From: Clostridium sp. Marseille-P299
Lineage (GTDB): Bacteria > Bacillota > Clostridia > Lachnospirales > Lachnospiraceae
Direction: 5' to 3'
DNA: 64,000 bases
Assembly: GCF_900078195.1 (NCBI RefSeq)
Contig: NZ_FJVE01000007.1
Coordinates: 310,001 to 374,000, forward strand
The position numbers and the translations under genes were made by a program. This document shows, one piece after another, positions 9,291 to 16,909 of the stretch. Position 1 is the stretch's first letter, and each line of letters begins with the position of its first letter. Under the pieces are notes generated by a model. That model worked only from the letters and a program-made list of their open reading frames with translations, was not told where the DNA came from and ran no database searches.

Positions 9291-9327
9291 ATTTTAGCGA
9301 CATAGCTTATGTTTTCGATTAGATTAT

Positions 9328-9401
9328 CGAGGCGTAGCTCAGTTTGGTAGAGCGCTGCGTTCGGGACGCAGAGGCCGCAAGTTCGAATCTTGTCGCCTCG
9401 A
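9328..9401 (+). tRNA. tRNA-Pro (anticodon CGG)
   Basis: A complete cloverleaf. Acceptor CGAGGCG pairs with CGCCTCG, the D-loop contains AGTTTGGTAGA, anticodon stem CTGCG/CGCAG encloses TTCGGGA with CGG at 34-36, and the T-arm is GCAAG-TTCGAAT-CTTGT. The discriminator base is A. CCA is not encoded. It reads the proline codon CCG. Confidence 0.93.
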
Positions 9402-9438
9402 TGAGTGCATTTTTAAAGGTGTACAAATCAAGTAATAT

Positions 9439-9511
9439 GCTGAAATAGCTCAGTCGGTAGAGCACTTCACTCGTAATGAAGGGGTCGTCGGTTCGAATCC
9501 GATTTTCAGCT
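9439..9511 (+). tRNA. tRNA-Thr (anticodon CGT), integration site of the mobile element
   Basis: Acceptor GCTGAAA pairs with TTTCAGC. Anticodon stem CTTCA/TGAAG encloses CTCGTAA with CGT at 34-36, and the T-loop TTCGAAT is present. It reads ACG. Its 3' half, from the anticodon loop to the end, is repeated at 20355-20399, so the element regenerates a functional gene on integration. Confidence 0.93.
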
Positions 9512-9513
9512 TT
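9469..9513 (+). repeat. attL: 45-bp direct repeat inside tRNA-Thr
   Basis: The segment from ACTCGTAATG to TTCAGCTTT is identical over 45 bp to 20355-20399. Sequence identity stops on both sides of each copy, defining the core of the attachment site. Confidence 0.9.
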
Positions 9514-9565
9514 ATAAAAAAGGTAGTAAAATCAATAGTTATAGCGATTTTATGAAAAATAAAAA

Positions 9566-9588
9566 CACTCTGAAAAGAGTGCTTTTTT
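9566..9588 (+). terminator. Element-borne terminator behind tRNA-Thr
   Basis: CACTCT-GAAA-AGAGTG followed by CTTTTTT. Since integration moved the native terminator 10.9 kb away, this one probably now ends the tRNA transcript. A close copy lies at 22988-23010. Confidence 0.75.
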
Positions 9589-9592
9589 CGTC

Positions 9593-9613
9593 TTTGACTA
9601 CTGTTTGACTACT
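9593..9613 (+). repeat. Integrase arm-type sites, left end (two TTTGACTACT copies)
   Basis: TTTGACTACT at 9593-9602 and 9604-9613, with an 11-bp period, between attL and the end of the integrase gene. The same decamer occurs three times at the right end, so these are likely binding sites for the integrase N-terminal domain. Confidence 0.6.
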
Positions 9614-9680
9614 ATTTAATTAAAAAACTACTACAAGATAATAAAAGAAGCCCCATGATAGTATGAGACTTCTAAAGTAT

Positions 9681-10988
9681 TTAACTTAGTTTTGTGCTTT
9701 TTTTAATCAGTCTATCTTCCAATGAATTAGCAGCCTTTTCATCTGTTTCTTTTAAGGCATGAGCGTATATATTCATTGTAGTACTTGTCTGTGCATGGCC
9801 AAGTCTTGCAGAAACAGTTCGAATGTCAATGTTGTCTGCTATTAATAGCGTTGCTGACGTATGACGTAATCCATGTAAAGGTATCTCTGGTAATTTTTCG
9901 GAATCATTGTTAACTGTTTTATTATATTTGTTAATAATATCCTTGAAAGTATGGTACGGTGTAGATGGATGCATTTGTTTTCCGTTCCATTGTGTGAACA
10001 AGTAGTTACCATTTATCCATTGATCACCTAAGGAAAGGCGGTATTCCATTTGTTCAAGCTTATGCTGTTTAATTAATTCTATTACCGATTTAGGTAGCTT
10101 TATAGTTCTATTTGAAGTTAAATTTTTTGGGTCCTTTGTAATAACTTTACCATTTGCATACGCAGTACTCTTGTTTATCTGAATTTTATTATTGTTGAAA
10201 TCTATATCATCCCAAGTTAAGGCAAGGATTTCTCCTTTTCTTAGTCCACCAAAAATTGCTATATTATAAAAAACTTTGAATTGTGTAGGTATGCTCCTAC
10301 TTTCGGTATACTCTGGAACTTTGTATTTTTTGCCTGTATCATCTATTCTAGTATGAGCCTTATAAGTAGTCACATAGTCTATATTAAGGGCATTTAGGAA
10401 CGTTTCAGCTTGTTCTAGGGTGAAGTGTTTTATATTTTGTTCTTTGCTGCTTTGTTTGGGTGGGGATACTCTGTCGCAAGGATTTGATTCTATAATTTGC
10501 CATTGAACTGCTGTTGATAGGATACTGCTTAATATAGCATGTATTTTTTTAATTGAACTATAGCTATAACCTCCAGACTTACCATCAGATCGTACACCAT
10601 CTTCCAGAAGATTATTATAAAAACTTTGCAAGTGCAAAGGCTTAAGATTGTTTAATTTAATATGTCCAAGAGCAGGGATAATCTTCGTGTCGAGTTGATG
10701 CTGATAATGATCGATAGTGGTTTCTTCTAATTGTGTCAGAGCGTATTCTTTCATCCATTGTTCAATAAATTCTTTTAGTGTAATCTTTTCACCCTTTAAA
10801 ACCTTACCATTCTTTACTCTCTGCTCAAATTCAAACACGAATGTTTCCAGAGCCTTTTGCTGTTGCTTAGGTGTCATAGTTATATCAGGTGTATAGGTTG
10901 TGGTTTCTAATATCTTCTTACCAGATACATCATAACCATTAGATACTGTTATTTGATATGAGTTCCCTCTTTTTCTGATAGATGCCAT
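9681..10988 (-). CDS. int: Tyrosine recombinase (integrase) of the element
   Basis: 435 residues when started at the ATG at 10988, which has GAAAGGAAG upstream and gives MASIRKRGNSYQI; an upstream in-frame ATG adds nine residues but has no ribosome site. Residues 1-60 are an arm-binding domain of the kind seen in Tn916/phage integrases. Residues 70-165 are the SAM-like core-binding domain. The catalytic domain shows R250 (GGLRKGE), H372 and R375 (LHGLRHT), H398 (RLGHAQ) and the nucleophile Y408 (MNIYAHA), all intact. It catalyses integration into and excision from tRNA-Thr. It lies 170 bp from attL, transcribed toward it, as is usual for such elements. Confidence 0.93.
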   Translation of the reverse strand: MASIRKRGNSYQITVSNGYDVSGKKILETTTYTPDITMTPKQQQKALETFVFEFEQRVKNGKVLKGEKITLKEFIEQWMKEYALTQLEETTIDHYQHQLDTKIIPALGHIKLNNLKPLHLQSFYNNLLEDGVRSDGKSGGYSYSSIKKIHAILSSILSTAVQWQIIESNPCDRVSPPKQSSKEQNIKHFTLEQAETFLNALNIDYVTTYKAHTRIDDTGKKYKVPEYTESRSIPTQFKVFYNIAIFGGLRKGEILALTWDDIDFNNNKIQINKSTAYANGKVITKDPKNLTSNRTIKLPKSVIELIKQHKLEQMEYRLSLGDQWINGNYLFTQWNGKQMHPSTPYHTFKDIINKYNKTVNNDSEKLPEIPLHGLRHTSATLLIADNIDIRTVSARLGHAQTSTTMNIYAHALKETDEKAANSLEDRLIKKSTKLS

Positions 10989-11113
10989 TATATACTTCCT
11001 TTCATAATAGAACACCTGTTTTTAGGTGCAATTTAATAAAGGTCGTGGTATAATACACTTGTTTGAAGGGTGTACTATTTAACCTTAGGGTTAGTAGTGT
11101 CATTTTTATAGTA

Positions 11114-11146
11114 GCTCTAGTGTTGGTAGCACTAGGGCTGTTTTTA
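11114..11146 (+). terminator. Hairpin with T run between repressor and integrase
   Basis: GCTCTAGTG (11114-11122) pairs with CACTAGGGC (11130-11138), followed by TGTTTTTATTT on the plus strand. Both neighbouring genes run on the minus strand, so it would stop antisense transcription; it also overlaps the last codons of the repressor gene. Confidence 0.5.
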
Positions 11147-11680
11147 TTTGTCAAAGGGTATTTCGCTATCTTTAGATCCTGGCAAGTCCTTCCAATTGCA
11201 TGGTTGTATCGTTTTATTGTACTTTGTTAATGTTTTTTCTATCCAAAGTTTATAAACTTCTTCATCAATTACATTGCTATAATATAGATCTTTCATTTTT
11301 ATCCATTCCGAAAAAAAGTCTTTCATTACATCGTCTTCAAATCCTATTCCAGTGGCATCCAATATCGGATTAATCTCTTCGCTTATAACATGAGTGGTAA
11401 TCGAATCTGCTATTTTTATTATAGTTCTGATAATATCTGAATACATACGAAAAGTATCACCAGGATCCATAATATCACTCATCCCACATAGCCAGTCAAT
11501 AGATACGGTATAACGTTCAGCAATATCAGCTAATACTGATAGTGATGGTTTTTTAATACCATTTTCATATGATGATAATGTTGCAGTAGTTATATGTACT
11601 GCATCTGCAAAATCCTTTTGTGTAATTCCTATTTTAGTCCGTAATTCTTTGATTCTCTGACTAAATAATTCTAATCCCAT
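11144..11680 (-). CDS. XRE/CI-like repressor of the element
   Basis: 178 residues from the ATG at 11680, preceded by a perfect AAAGGAGG with 8-nt spacing. Residues 5-62 are a helix-turn-helix (GITQKDFADAVHITTATLSSYE), followed by the phage-repressor pattern VSIDWLCGMSD. The C-terminal half has no S24 protease motif I can see, so classical RecA-driven self-cleavage is not indicated. It is divergent from the small Cro-like gene across a 166-bp region with paired operators. It probably maintains the integrated state by repressing the rightward promoter. Induction may depend on an antirepressor or on a helper rather than the SOS response. Confidence 0.8.
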   Translation of the reverse strand: MGLELFSQRIKELRTKIGITQKDFADAVHITTATLSSYENGIKKPSLSVLADIAERYTVSIDWLCGMSDIMDPGDTFRMYSDIIRTIIKIADSITTHVISEEINPILDATGIGFEDDVMKDFFSEWIKMKDLYYSNVIDEEVYKLWIEKTLTKYNKTIQPCNWKDLPGSKDSEIPFDK

Positions 11681-11770
11681 TAGTACAACCTCCTTTAGAT
11701 GTTTATATTCTAACACTGATATAACAAAATATCAACAAAATATTATAAAAGCTAATAAAAGCAAAATAAT

Positions 11771-11812
11771 ATACACTTAAGTATTGACAACATATACTTA
11801 TGTGTATATAAT
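11771..11812 (+). promoter_or_regulatory. Element rightward promoter with inverted operator pair
   Basis: A perfect TTGACA (11784-11789), 17-bp spacer, TATAAT (11807-11812). ATACACTTAAGTAT at 11771-11784 and ATACTTATGTGTAT at 11794-11807 are inverted copies of one 14-mer (13 of 14 bases agree after reverse-complementing the second). They flank and overlap the -35 and spacer. This is the expected binding arrangement for the divergent CI/Cro-like regulators. Confidence 0.75.
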
Positions 11813-11846
11813 TAGCCATAGGATAAGTTGTAAAGGAGGTTATAAA

Positions 11847-12038
11847 TTGAGAATAGAAAAGTCAAAATTACTAATTGCTATGGCTAATTCATGCATGAAT
11901 CCAAAAAATTTATGTGATTCAGCAAATATATCTTATCAAACATATCAGCGAATGTTAAAGCACAATGCAAAGCCCGCTACAATAGGTAAAATAGCAAGAG
12001 TCTTAAATGTTGACGTAACAGAGTTGATTGAGGATTAA
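11847..12038 (+). CDS. Small Cro-like XRE regulator
   Basis: 63 residues starting at the TTG at 11847 behind AAAGGAGG; the frame is open further upstream, but that part overlaps the promoter and cannot be translated from it. The protein is a compact helix-turn-helix (NPKNLCDSANISYQTYQRML, then TIGKIARVLNVDVTELIED), like Cro-type and YjzC-like regulators of Gram-positive elements. As first gene of the rightward unit and divergent from the repressor, it is the natural opponent of the repressor at the paired operators. Confidence 0.7.
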   Translation: MRIEKSKLLIAMANSCMNPKNLCDSANISYQTYQRMLKHNAKPATIGKIARVLNVDVTELIED

Positions 12039-12142
12039 TTATAGCTTTATAAACGTTTACTGATCAGTCTGACTAAGTAAAAGTAATCTTATTTATTGGA
12101 AGATCTAAAAGTTACAAAGAATATAAGAAAGGAGAATAGAAC

Positions 12143-12529
12143 ATGACGAATGAAGAGTTTAAACAAATGATGATTAATCTTCTAACTAGTGAAGAAAACA
12201 GGCTAGGAGTTGGAAGTCAAGAGTTTATCAATCGGCATAATGAGATTATAAACGCTTGTGAGAGTGCACAAGCTTCCAAGAAATCACAAGTAAGAATGAG
12301 GACGGTTAAAGCTACAGTAGAATACTTTAAGCAAGAGGATCCTGAAACACCAGTGAATGAGTATATGCTCAGAAGGTTAATTAAACAAAAGAAGATATCT
12401 GTTGTTCATGCTGGTAATAAGGTTTTGATTAATTTAGATAAGTTTATTGATTACTTGAACAATGATGTTAGAGAAGAGCAAGTAGAAACAGTACAAGCGT
12501 ATGGCAAATTAAGAAAGGTAATGGAGTGA
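12143..12529 (+). CDS. DNA-binding protein with C-terminal excisionase-like winged helix
   Basis: 128 residues, ATG behind AGAAAGGAG. Residues 1-50 are helical and without recognised motif. Residues about 55-112 (VKATVEYFKQ..., then VNEYMLRRLIKQKKISVVHAG and NKVLINLDKFIDYLN) match the excisionase/MerR-like helix-turn-helix plan, including the typical G-NKVLINLDK beta-wing ending. It may be the directionality factor for the integrase or an early regulator. A second small excisionase-like gene lies at 18772, so which one acts with Int is open. Confidence 0.6.
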   Translation: MTNEEFKQMMINLLTSEENRLGVGSQEFINRHNEIINACESAQASKKSQVRMRTVKATVEYFKQEDPETPVNEYMLRRLIKQKKISVVHAGNKVLINLDKFIDYLNNDVREEQVETVQAYGKLRKVME

Positions 12530-12559
12530 ATATAGTACATATTGTAAGTAGGTGATAAA

Positions 12560-13456
12560 TTGGGAAAAGGTTGGATAGCTTTAGATAGGAAGATACAAGA
12601 TCATTGGATATGGTCTAAAGAAAAGCCATTCGATGTGAGAAGTGCTTGGTTTGATTTATTGCTCGCTGCTAATTATAAGGATAATAAATTTCCTCTAGGA
12701 AGTGAAATGGTAAATGTAAAAAGAGGTAGTTTTATTACATCTGAACGTAAGCTAGGAGAAAAGTGGGGGTGGTCAAATACTCGTGTAAGAAATTTTTTAA
12801 AACTGTTAGAAAGTGATGGAATGATTGTAAAAAAAACGGATAGCAAAAAAAGCACTATAACGATAGTAAATTACAGTGTTTATCAAGATGTGGAAAGCAG
12901 TAAAAAATCAGAAGAACAGCAAGAAGAAAGCAGTGAAGCATCACAAGAAAAGCAGTCGAAAAGCAGTCGAGCATCACAAGAGCATACAAACAACAAAGAT
13001 ATAACAAAGGATAACAAAGAATTAACAATAGATATCAAAGAGGAAGAGGGGGAAATTCAAGACTTACCATTTTATGAAAGTACCATAAATGATTATCAGC
13101 GTGTCGCTGATATGTATAACGAAATATGCATTTCGTTTCCACGTGTAACGAAACTATCTGATGCACGTAAGAAAGCTATTAGGGCAAGACTAAAAGTTTA
13201 TAGCTTGGCTGATTTTCAAAATCTATTTGAAATGGCAGAGAGTAGTAAATTTTTAAAAGGTTCCAATGATCGTAATTGGAGTGCTAATTTTGACTGGTTA
13301 ATTAAAGACGTTAATATGCTTAAGGTTCTAGAAGGCAATTATAAAGATAAATTGGGCATAACAACTTTAAAATCTGTTAACAAAGGACAACAGATACAAG
13401 ATGAATTTGTAAGGAATATGGAGGCGGTAATGAATGAGTATACAGGAATTCGGTAA
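12560..13456 (+). CDS. Phage-type replisome organizer
   Basis: 298 residues from a TTG behind TAGGTGATAAA. The N-terminal 110 residues (GWIALDRKIQDHWIW, then GSFITSERKLGEKWGWS and TRVRNFLKLLESDGMI) are the winged-helix domain of phage replisome organizers such as those of Lactococcus and Bacillus phages. A low-complexity Ser/Gln/Glu linker (residues 113-145) follows, then a C-terminal region (residues about 165-265) with a DnaD-like pattern. It should recognise the element's origin and recruit the host helicase with the next gene. Its end overlaps the next gene by 23 bp, implying translational coupling. Its presence means the element can probably replicate after excision. Confidence 0.8.
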   Translation: MGKGWIALDRKIQDHWIWSKEKPFDVRSAWFDLLLAANYKDNKFPLGSEMVNVKRGSFITSERKLGEKWGWSNTRVRNFLKLLESDGMIVKKTDSKKSTITIVNYSVYQDVESSKKSEEQQEESSEASQEKQSKSSRASQEHTNNKDITKDNKELTIDIKEEEGEIQDLPFYESTINDYQRVADMYNEICISFPRVTKLSDARKKAIRARLKVYSLADFQNLFEMAESSKFLKGSNDRNWSANFDWLIKDVNMLKVLEGNYKDKLGITTLKSVNKGQQIQDEFVRNMEAVMNEYTGIR

Positions 13457-13934
13457 TATTGTGGCGTATTTAAAGACAGCATATCCAAATAGCAATTTTC
13501 TACCTACGCAGGAAGCAATCAAGACATGGTATGGAGAATTAAAGGATTTAGATTATAAGGCTTGTTGTATTGCTATGAAAGGATATGTGAGAAATAATGA
13601 ATACCCACCATCAATAGCAGCAATCATAAAAGCTTGTAGCAAAGAGAACCAGGTACAAGTAATTCCATGGGACCAGGCATGGGAAAAGGTCATACATTCA
13701 GTTAGAAAATATGGTTCATATGGAGCTAGGGAAGCCATGGAAGAATTAGATGATACCACCAAACGAGCAGTAAAAGCCATTGGAGGTTTTAGAGAAATCT
13801 GCACTACAAACAATTTAAATTCATTAAGAAGAGAATTCAAGGAGTCGTATGCAGTATTTAAAGCAGAAATAGATTATGGAACTAACGCTAATCCAAATAT
13901 CGCAGGGATTGAGGACAGGGTGGTGAAGAATTAG
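13434..13934 (+). CDS. Helicase-loader-like protein (G39P-type N-terminal domain)
   Basis: 166 residues. The ATG at 13434 has GGAGG at 13420-13424. The first 70 residues (VAYLKTAYPNSNFLPTQEAI, KTWYGELKDLDYKACCIAMK, NEYPPSIAAI) match the pattern of the SPP1 G39P family, which loads or inhibits the replicative helicase. The rest, with a WDQAWEKVIHSVRKYG motif, is also common in Firmicute phage replication proteins. It forms a replication module with the organizer just upstream and overlaps the following gene's GTG start within its stop codon. No Walker motif is present, so it is not a DnaC-type ATPase loader. Confidence 0.75.
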   Translation: MSIQEFGNIVAYLKTAYPNSNFLPTQEAIKTWYGELKDLDYKACCIAMKGYVRNNEYPPSIAAIIKACSKENQVQVIPWDQAWEKVIHSVRKYGSYGAREAMEELDDTTKRAVKAIGGFREICTTNNLNSLRREFKESYAVFKAEIDYGTNANPNIAGIEDRVVKN

Positions 13935-14236
13935 TGGACCATTGTCATGAGCTTATAAAATGGCGTGTAGAAGGTGTGGGGGTTAATAATTATAATGCTA
14001 GGAAAGCTTCTAGAGATGAAGTGCTTGAAAGAAGAGCAGCAATGAGAAAATTACTCATAGGAACACAATTTAATAACAGTAGCAATGAGCAATTAGATTG
14101 TATGAGGATTGAATATACCCCATATGGATACATAGTTGAGGATAGTAATGGAAATGAAACTGTAATTAGATATAAAAGAACTCTTGATGATGCGGCAACA
14201 TCAACAAGAGCATGTAACTCGACAACCCATCAGTAA
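13934..14236 (+). CDS. Hypothetical small element protein
   Basis: 100 residues beginning at a GTG that overlaps the preceding TAG by one base; the coupling argues that it is translated. The middle is charged (ASRDEVLERRAAMRKLLIG) and the end has a short beta-like stretch (IEYTPYGYIVEDSNGNETVI). I do not recognise a family. Immediately after it, near 14247-14268, CTATGC and GCATAG can form a small hairpin before the next gene. Confidence 0.5.
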   Translation: MDHCHELIKWRVEGVGVNNYNARKASRDEVLERRAAMRKLLIGTQFNNSSNEQLDCMRIEYTPYGYIVEDSNGNETVIRYKRTLDDAATSTRACNSTTHQ

Positions 14237-14302
14237 AGCCGAGATTCTATGCTTATCATAGCATAGATTAGTCTCCGGTGCAAGTAGAAGGAGAATATAT
14301 AG

Positions 14303-14737
14303 ATGGATTTACAAGAAAATATTAGACTTCTTTTTTGTCTAAATGAAAAAGGAGAAGTTAAAGCCAATGAGATTCTAAAAGATTTATTGCAGAATCCAGA
14401 TTATATAAAAATATCATTTGAGCAATTGACACAAGAACTTAAAGAAGAAGCGGAACAGCGTGATATTGTGTATAAAGAACAGCTAGAAAAAGATAGAAAA
14501 GAAAAAGAGTTAAGAGAAAAGGCATTGCAAGAAGAGAGAAAACAGTTAGAAGAGCGGTATGCTAATGACTGGTTTATGATTAGACAACAGGGTTTTACAG
14601 AAGATAAATATAACGTTATAGAAGCAATATTTAAGTTAAGCAATGGTTCATTTATAGGACGTTTAAATATCTTTAATCTAGGTGTAATTGAAGGTAAAAG
14701 GGCAGAGAGGGCTAGAAGAAAGAAGGCAACGGTATGA
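14303..14737 (+). CDS. Hypothetical coiled-coil protein
   Basis: 144 residues, ATG behind AGAAGGAG. Residues 45-90 are a highly charged Glu/Lys/Arg helix, probably a coiled coil. A short C-terminal domain follows (WFMIRQQGFTEDKYNVIEAI, then SNGSFIGRLNIFNLGVIEGKRAERARRKK). The ending recalls small Firmicute phage proteins of unknown role, but I cannot name the family. It lies in the early unit between the replication module and the J-domain gene. Confidence 0.55.
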   Translation: MDLQENIRLLFCLNEKGEVKANEILKDLLQNPDYIKISFEQLTQELKEEAEQRDIVYKEQLEKDRKEKELREKALQEERKQLEERYANDWFMIRQQGFTEDKYNVIEAIFKLSNGSFIGRLNIFNLGVIEGKRAERARRKKATV

Positions 14738-14842
14738 GTATAGTCAAGTTTATTATGAACCTAAATTGAAATTACGTAGCCAATTTAATTCAAGGTTAGC
14801 AATAAAATAATTTATTACTTCAATTAAATTAAAGCAAAAGTA

Positions 14843-15742
14843 TTGATAACAAGTGAAAGTGAGGAAAGTAGCTACTGGTTAACGCATTGCAGTAACTACA
14901 AGGCGATAATGTATTGTGTTATTCAAACAATAGAACGAAAGAAACTACCAAGAAAGGGATATTCGAAAGAATTAATAGCAGTATACTATGAAATGTCTTT
15001 TCATGGACAAGATATGAGTTATTGGAGTTATCGCTATAGTTATGATAATTACTTTGAACGGAATATTAGAAAGGCCTATAAGATTTCAATTCATCATAGT
15101 TATAGGGAAAATGGAAAAGTTAAGAAAAAACAATTTGTATTAACTACTGTAGGTTATTATGATATTGCAGATAACTATTTTTGCTTATATGAAGATTGTG
15201 ATAGAAAAATAAAAGCAGTAGCAGAGGAATTAAATGTGTCTACGGAATACATATATGAGCTAGTTGAACAGAAGATTGGGCCATTGGTAAGTCAGATTGA
15301 AGAAGAGTTCAAACAGACGGAAGAATATAAGACACATGAAGAACATGAGAGAATTCTTAAGTTGTACAGAGAGGAAAAGAGTAAATTTAATTGTAAGTAT
15401 GATTTAAGTAGTGATAGTAACGAATATGATAGATGTTATGATGTATTTGGGACATTGCGTAATTCAGAAGCGTTAGAACAAATTAAGAGAGAATACAAAT
15501 TCAGAAAAGAGTATGAAGAAAGAAATCGTAGTTATCAGCAAGGGTATTACAGTAACTACAACAATAATTCAAGTAGTTACTGTAGTTCAAGTCAAGGTAA
15601 CTACAATGAAGTAGATAAAACGTATCTGAAGGAGTTCTATAAGATTTTATCAAGAAAGTTTCATCCAGATAGTAATCCTGATAAAGATACATCGGAACAA
15701 ATGAAACTAGTCAACCGTTTAAAAGATCAGTGGAATATATAG
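14843..15742 (+). CDS. J-domain protein with novel N-terminal region
   Basis: Up to 299 residues. The start is uncertain: the TTG at 14843 has only a weak site, and an in-frame ATG at 14909 behind CAAGGCG would give a protein 22 residues shorter. The last 45 residues (YLKEFYKILSRKFHPDSNPD) carry the HPD motif between two helices of a J domain, the part that stimulates DnaK ATPase. The preceding part is Tyr/Glu-rich with a Ser/Asn/Tyr linker (residues about 235-258) and no recognised fold. A J protein on a replicating element could recruit host DnaK to remodel the replication initiator, as lambda P remodelling uses DnaJ/DnaK; that is inference. Confidence 0.65.
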   Translation: MITSESEESSYWLTHCSNYKAIMYCVIQTIERKKLPRKGYSKELIAVYYEMSFHGQDMSYWSYRYSYDNYFERNIRKAYKISIHHSYRENGKVKKKQFVLTTVGYYDIADNYFCLYEDCDRKIKAVAEELNVSTEYIYELVEQKIGPLVSQIEEEFKQTEEYKTHEEHERILKLYREEKSKFNCKYDLSSDSNEYDRCYDVFGTLRNSEALEQIKREYKFRKEYEERNRSYQQGYYSNYNNNSSSYCSSSQGNYNEVDKTYLKEFYKILSRKFHPDSNPDKDTSEQMKLVNRLKDQWNI

Positions 15743-15763
15743 ATTGCAGAAAGGAGGTAATTT

Positions 15764-15916
15764 ATGAGTGTAAATATTAAAGTATCTTATGAGACAGAGC
15801 AGGAATTAAAGACGATTCTTTCACTCTTGGATCCAGTGGTTATAAAGTGGAGTAAGCATCAAAAGCAAGGTCGATACAATCGTGTATATATTAAAGCAAG
15901 AATTAAAGAGGTATAA
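15764..15916 (+). CDS. Small 50-residue element protein
   Basis: An ATG at 15764 follows a strong AAAGGAGG, and the frame runs 50 codons to TAA. The product starts MSVNIKVSYETEQELKTILS and ends in a basic RYNRVYIKARIKEV. Short proteins with this pattern are common in Lachnospiraceae and Clostridium prophage regions; no function is known to me. It ends the first plus-strand gene block of the element. Confidence 0.65.
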   Translation: MSVNIKVSYETEQELKTILSLLDPVVIKWSKHQKQGRYNRVYIKARIKEV

Positions 15917-16139
15917 AACAATACTGAAAGAATAATAAAAAATTATAATTGAATGCTTAAACAAGGATTCATCAATTTTAGGATTCGTGTGATTTATGGA
16001 ATATTTCCGTATGAATAAGATAATAATTTATCATAATGCCCCTTATCGATAGGAAAAGTTAAGAGAACGTATAATTTATTATTAAAAATATTGGTAAATG
16101 TTGATGTGTTTACGTGATAGTTATGGACTCTGTTTATAA
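15917..16139. other. Noncoding AT-rich stretch, no feature seen
   Basis: First part of a 993-bp gene-free region inside the element. I see no convincing start, promoter or repeat here; short frames on either strand lack ribosome sites. Confidence 0.4.
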
Positions 16140-16541
16140 GCGAACGAAATAAGCGAACGTTCGCAAAACTCATGAAATGTTTTGTGATAAACATAGTATG
16201 AGATATTCGAATAACTAGTTAATTATTATATAAGTATGTGGAATAACGTGGAGAAGAAATATACTAAGAATTACAGCTGTCTAGGTATAATAATGTTGAG
16301 AAATGTTAAGGTATATTTTTTTAGTACAAGGTTGGTTGAAGTAACTTGTGATTTAATTGTGAGTTACAAAACAAACGAACGAAACAAAATGCTACAGTTT
16401 CAATACAAACGATTCAAACACGATTAGTCGGAAAGATAGTCTAATAAGTTAGTTTATCAATTATTACGATGCGAACGTTCCATGAAAGTATTGTTGCAAC
16501 GTTCCGAATATTTTATGGAGCGATGCGAACGTTTTATGGAA
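16140..16541. repeat. Cluster of GCGAACGTT motifs (possible origin or regulator binding region)
   Basis: GCGAACG at 16140, GCGAACGTTC at 16153 and 16471, GCAACGTTCC at 16496 and GCGAACGTTT at 16525. Two copies share the longer form GATGCGAACGTT, two bases, then ATG and AAA (16468-16487 and 16522-16541). In DNA this AT-rich the motif stands out clearly. It may be an origin with iteron-like sites or an operator region for an element regulator. Confidence 0.5.
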
Positions 16542-16633
16542 AATCTTTAAGGATATAAACGAGAACCTTACAAAACCTTACTTTTAGATTATAAGAATAG
16601 TGCAATAAATTGTTAAGTCTAATAAAATAATTA

Positions 16634-16662
16634 TTGATTGCTATTGCTCTATGTGTTATAAT
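16634..16662 (+). promoter_or_regulatory. Near-consensus sigma-A promoter of a short transcript
   Basis: TTGATT (16634-16639), exactly 17 bp, TATAAT (16657-16662). The first gene start downstream is 250 bp away and a terminator intervenes. Confidence 0.75.
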
Positions 16663-16668
16663 GCAGGT

Positions 16669-16780
16669 ATAACAAATAAAGATTAAGTACCCCAATGCTT
16701 TAAGGCAGTGGAAGTCTTATTGTAAGACGTGGGAATGACATTTCATCAATTGATGACTCGTTGTTCTTGCGTCTTTTTTT
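16669..16780 (+). ncRNA. Candidate small RNA of about 112 nt
   Basis: The segment lies between a near-consensus promoter and a terminator ending GTCTTTTTTT at 16780. It contains GTCTTA-TTG-TAAGAC, an enclosing CCCA/TGGG pairing, and a terminal stem AGACG...CGTCT extended through G-T pairs, with CATCAATTGATG inside. It has no start codon with a ribosome site. It could be a free regulatory RNA or an attenuated leader for the gene at 16910; I do not recognise an RNA family. Confidence 0.55.
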
Positions 16781-16909
16781 ATTTCATCCTTTTCTGTTTT
16801 CCATAGATAAATGCTCTAAGTTACTGGGTAGAGCTGAAAAGGTCCAATTTAGTAAAACAGTGAAGGGATAACTACTAATAAATTTTAGGAAATAGGAGAC
16901 AGGAAAGTT

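Noticed and set aside
12048..12063. Cre-like sequence TATAAACGTTTACT inside the element
   Set aside because: It lacks the TG at the left half-site and has a second mismatch; it lies between two element genes with no promoter nearby.
16236..16427. 63-codon frame in the element's gene-free region
   Set aside because: No ribosome site, no recognisable sequence, and the frame crosses AT-rich DNA next to the motif cluster.
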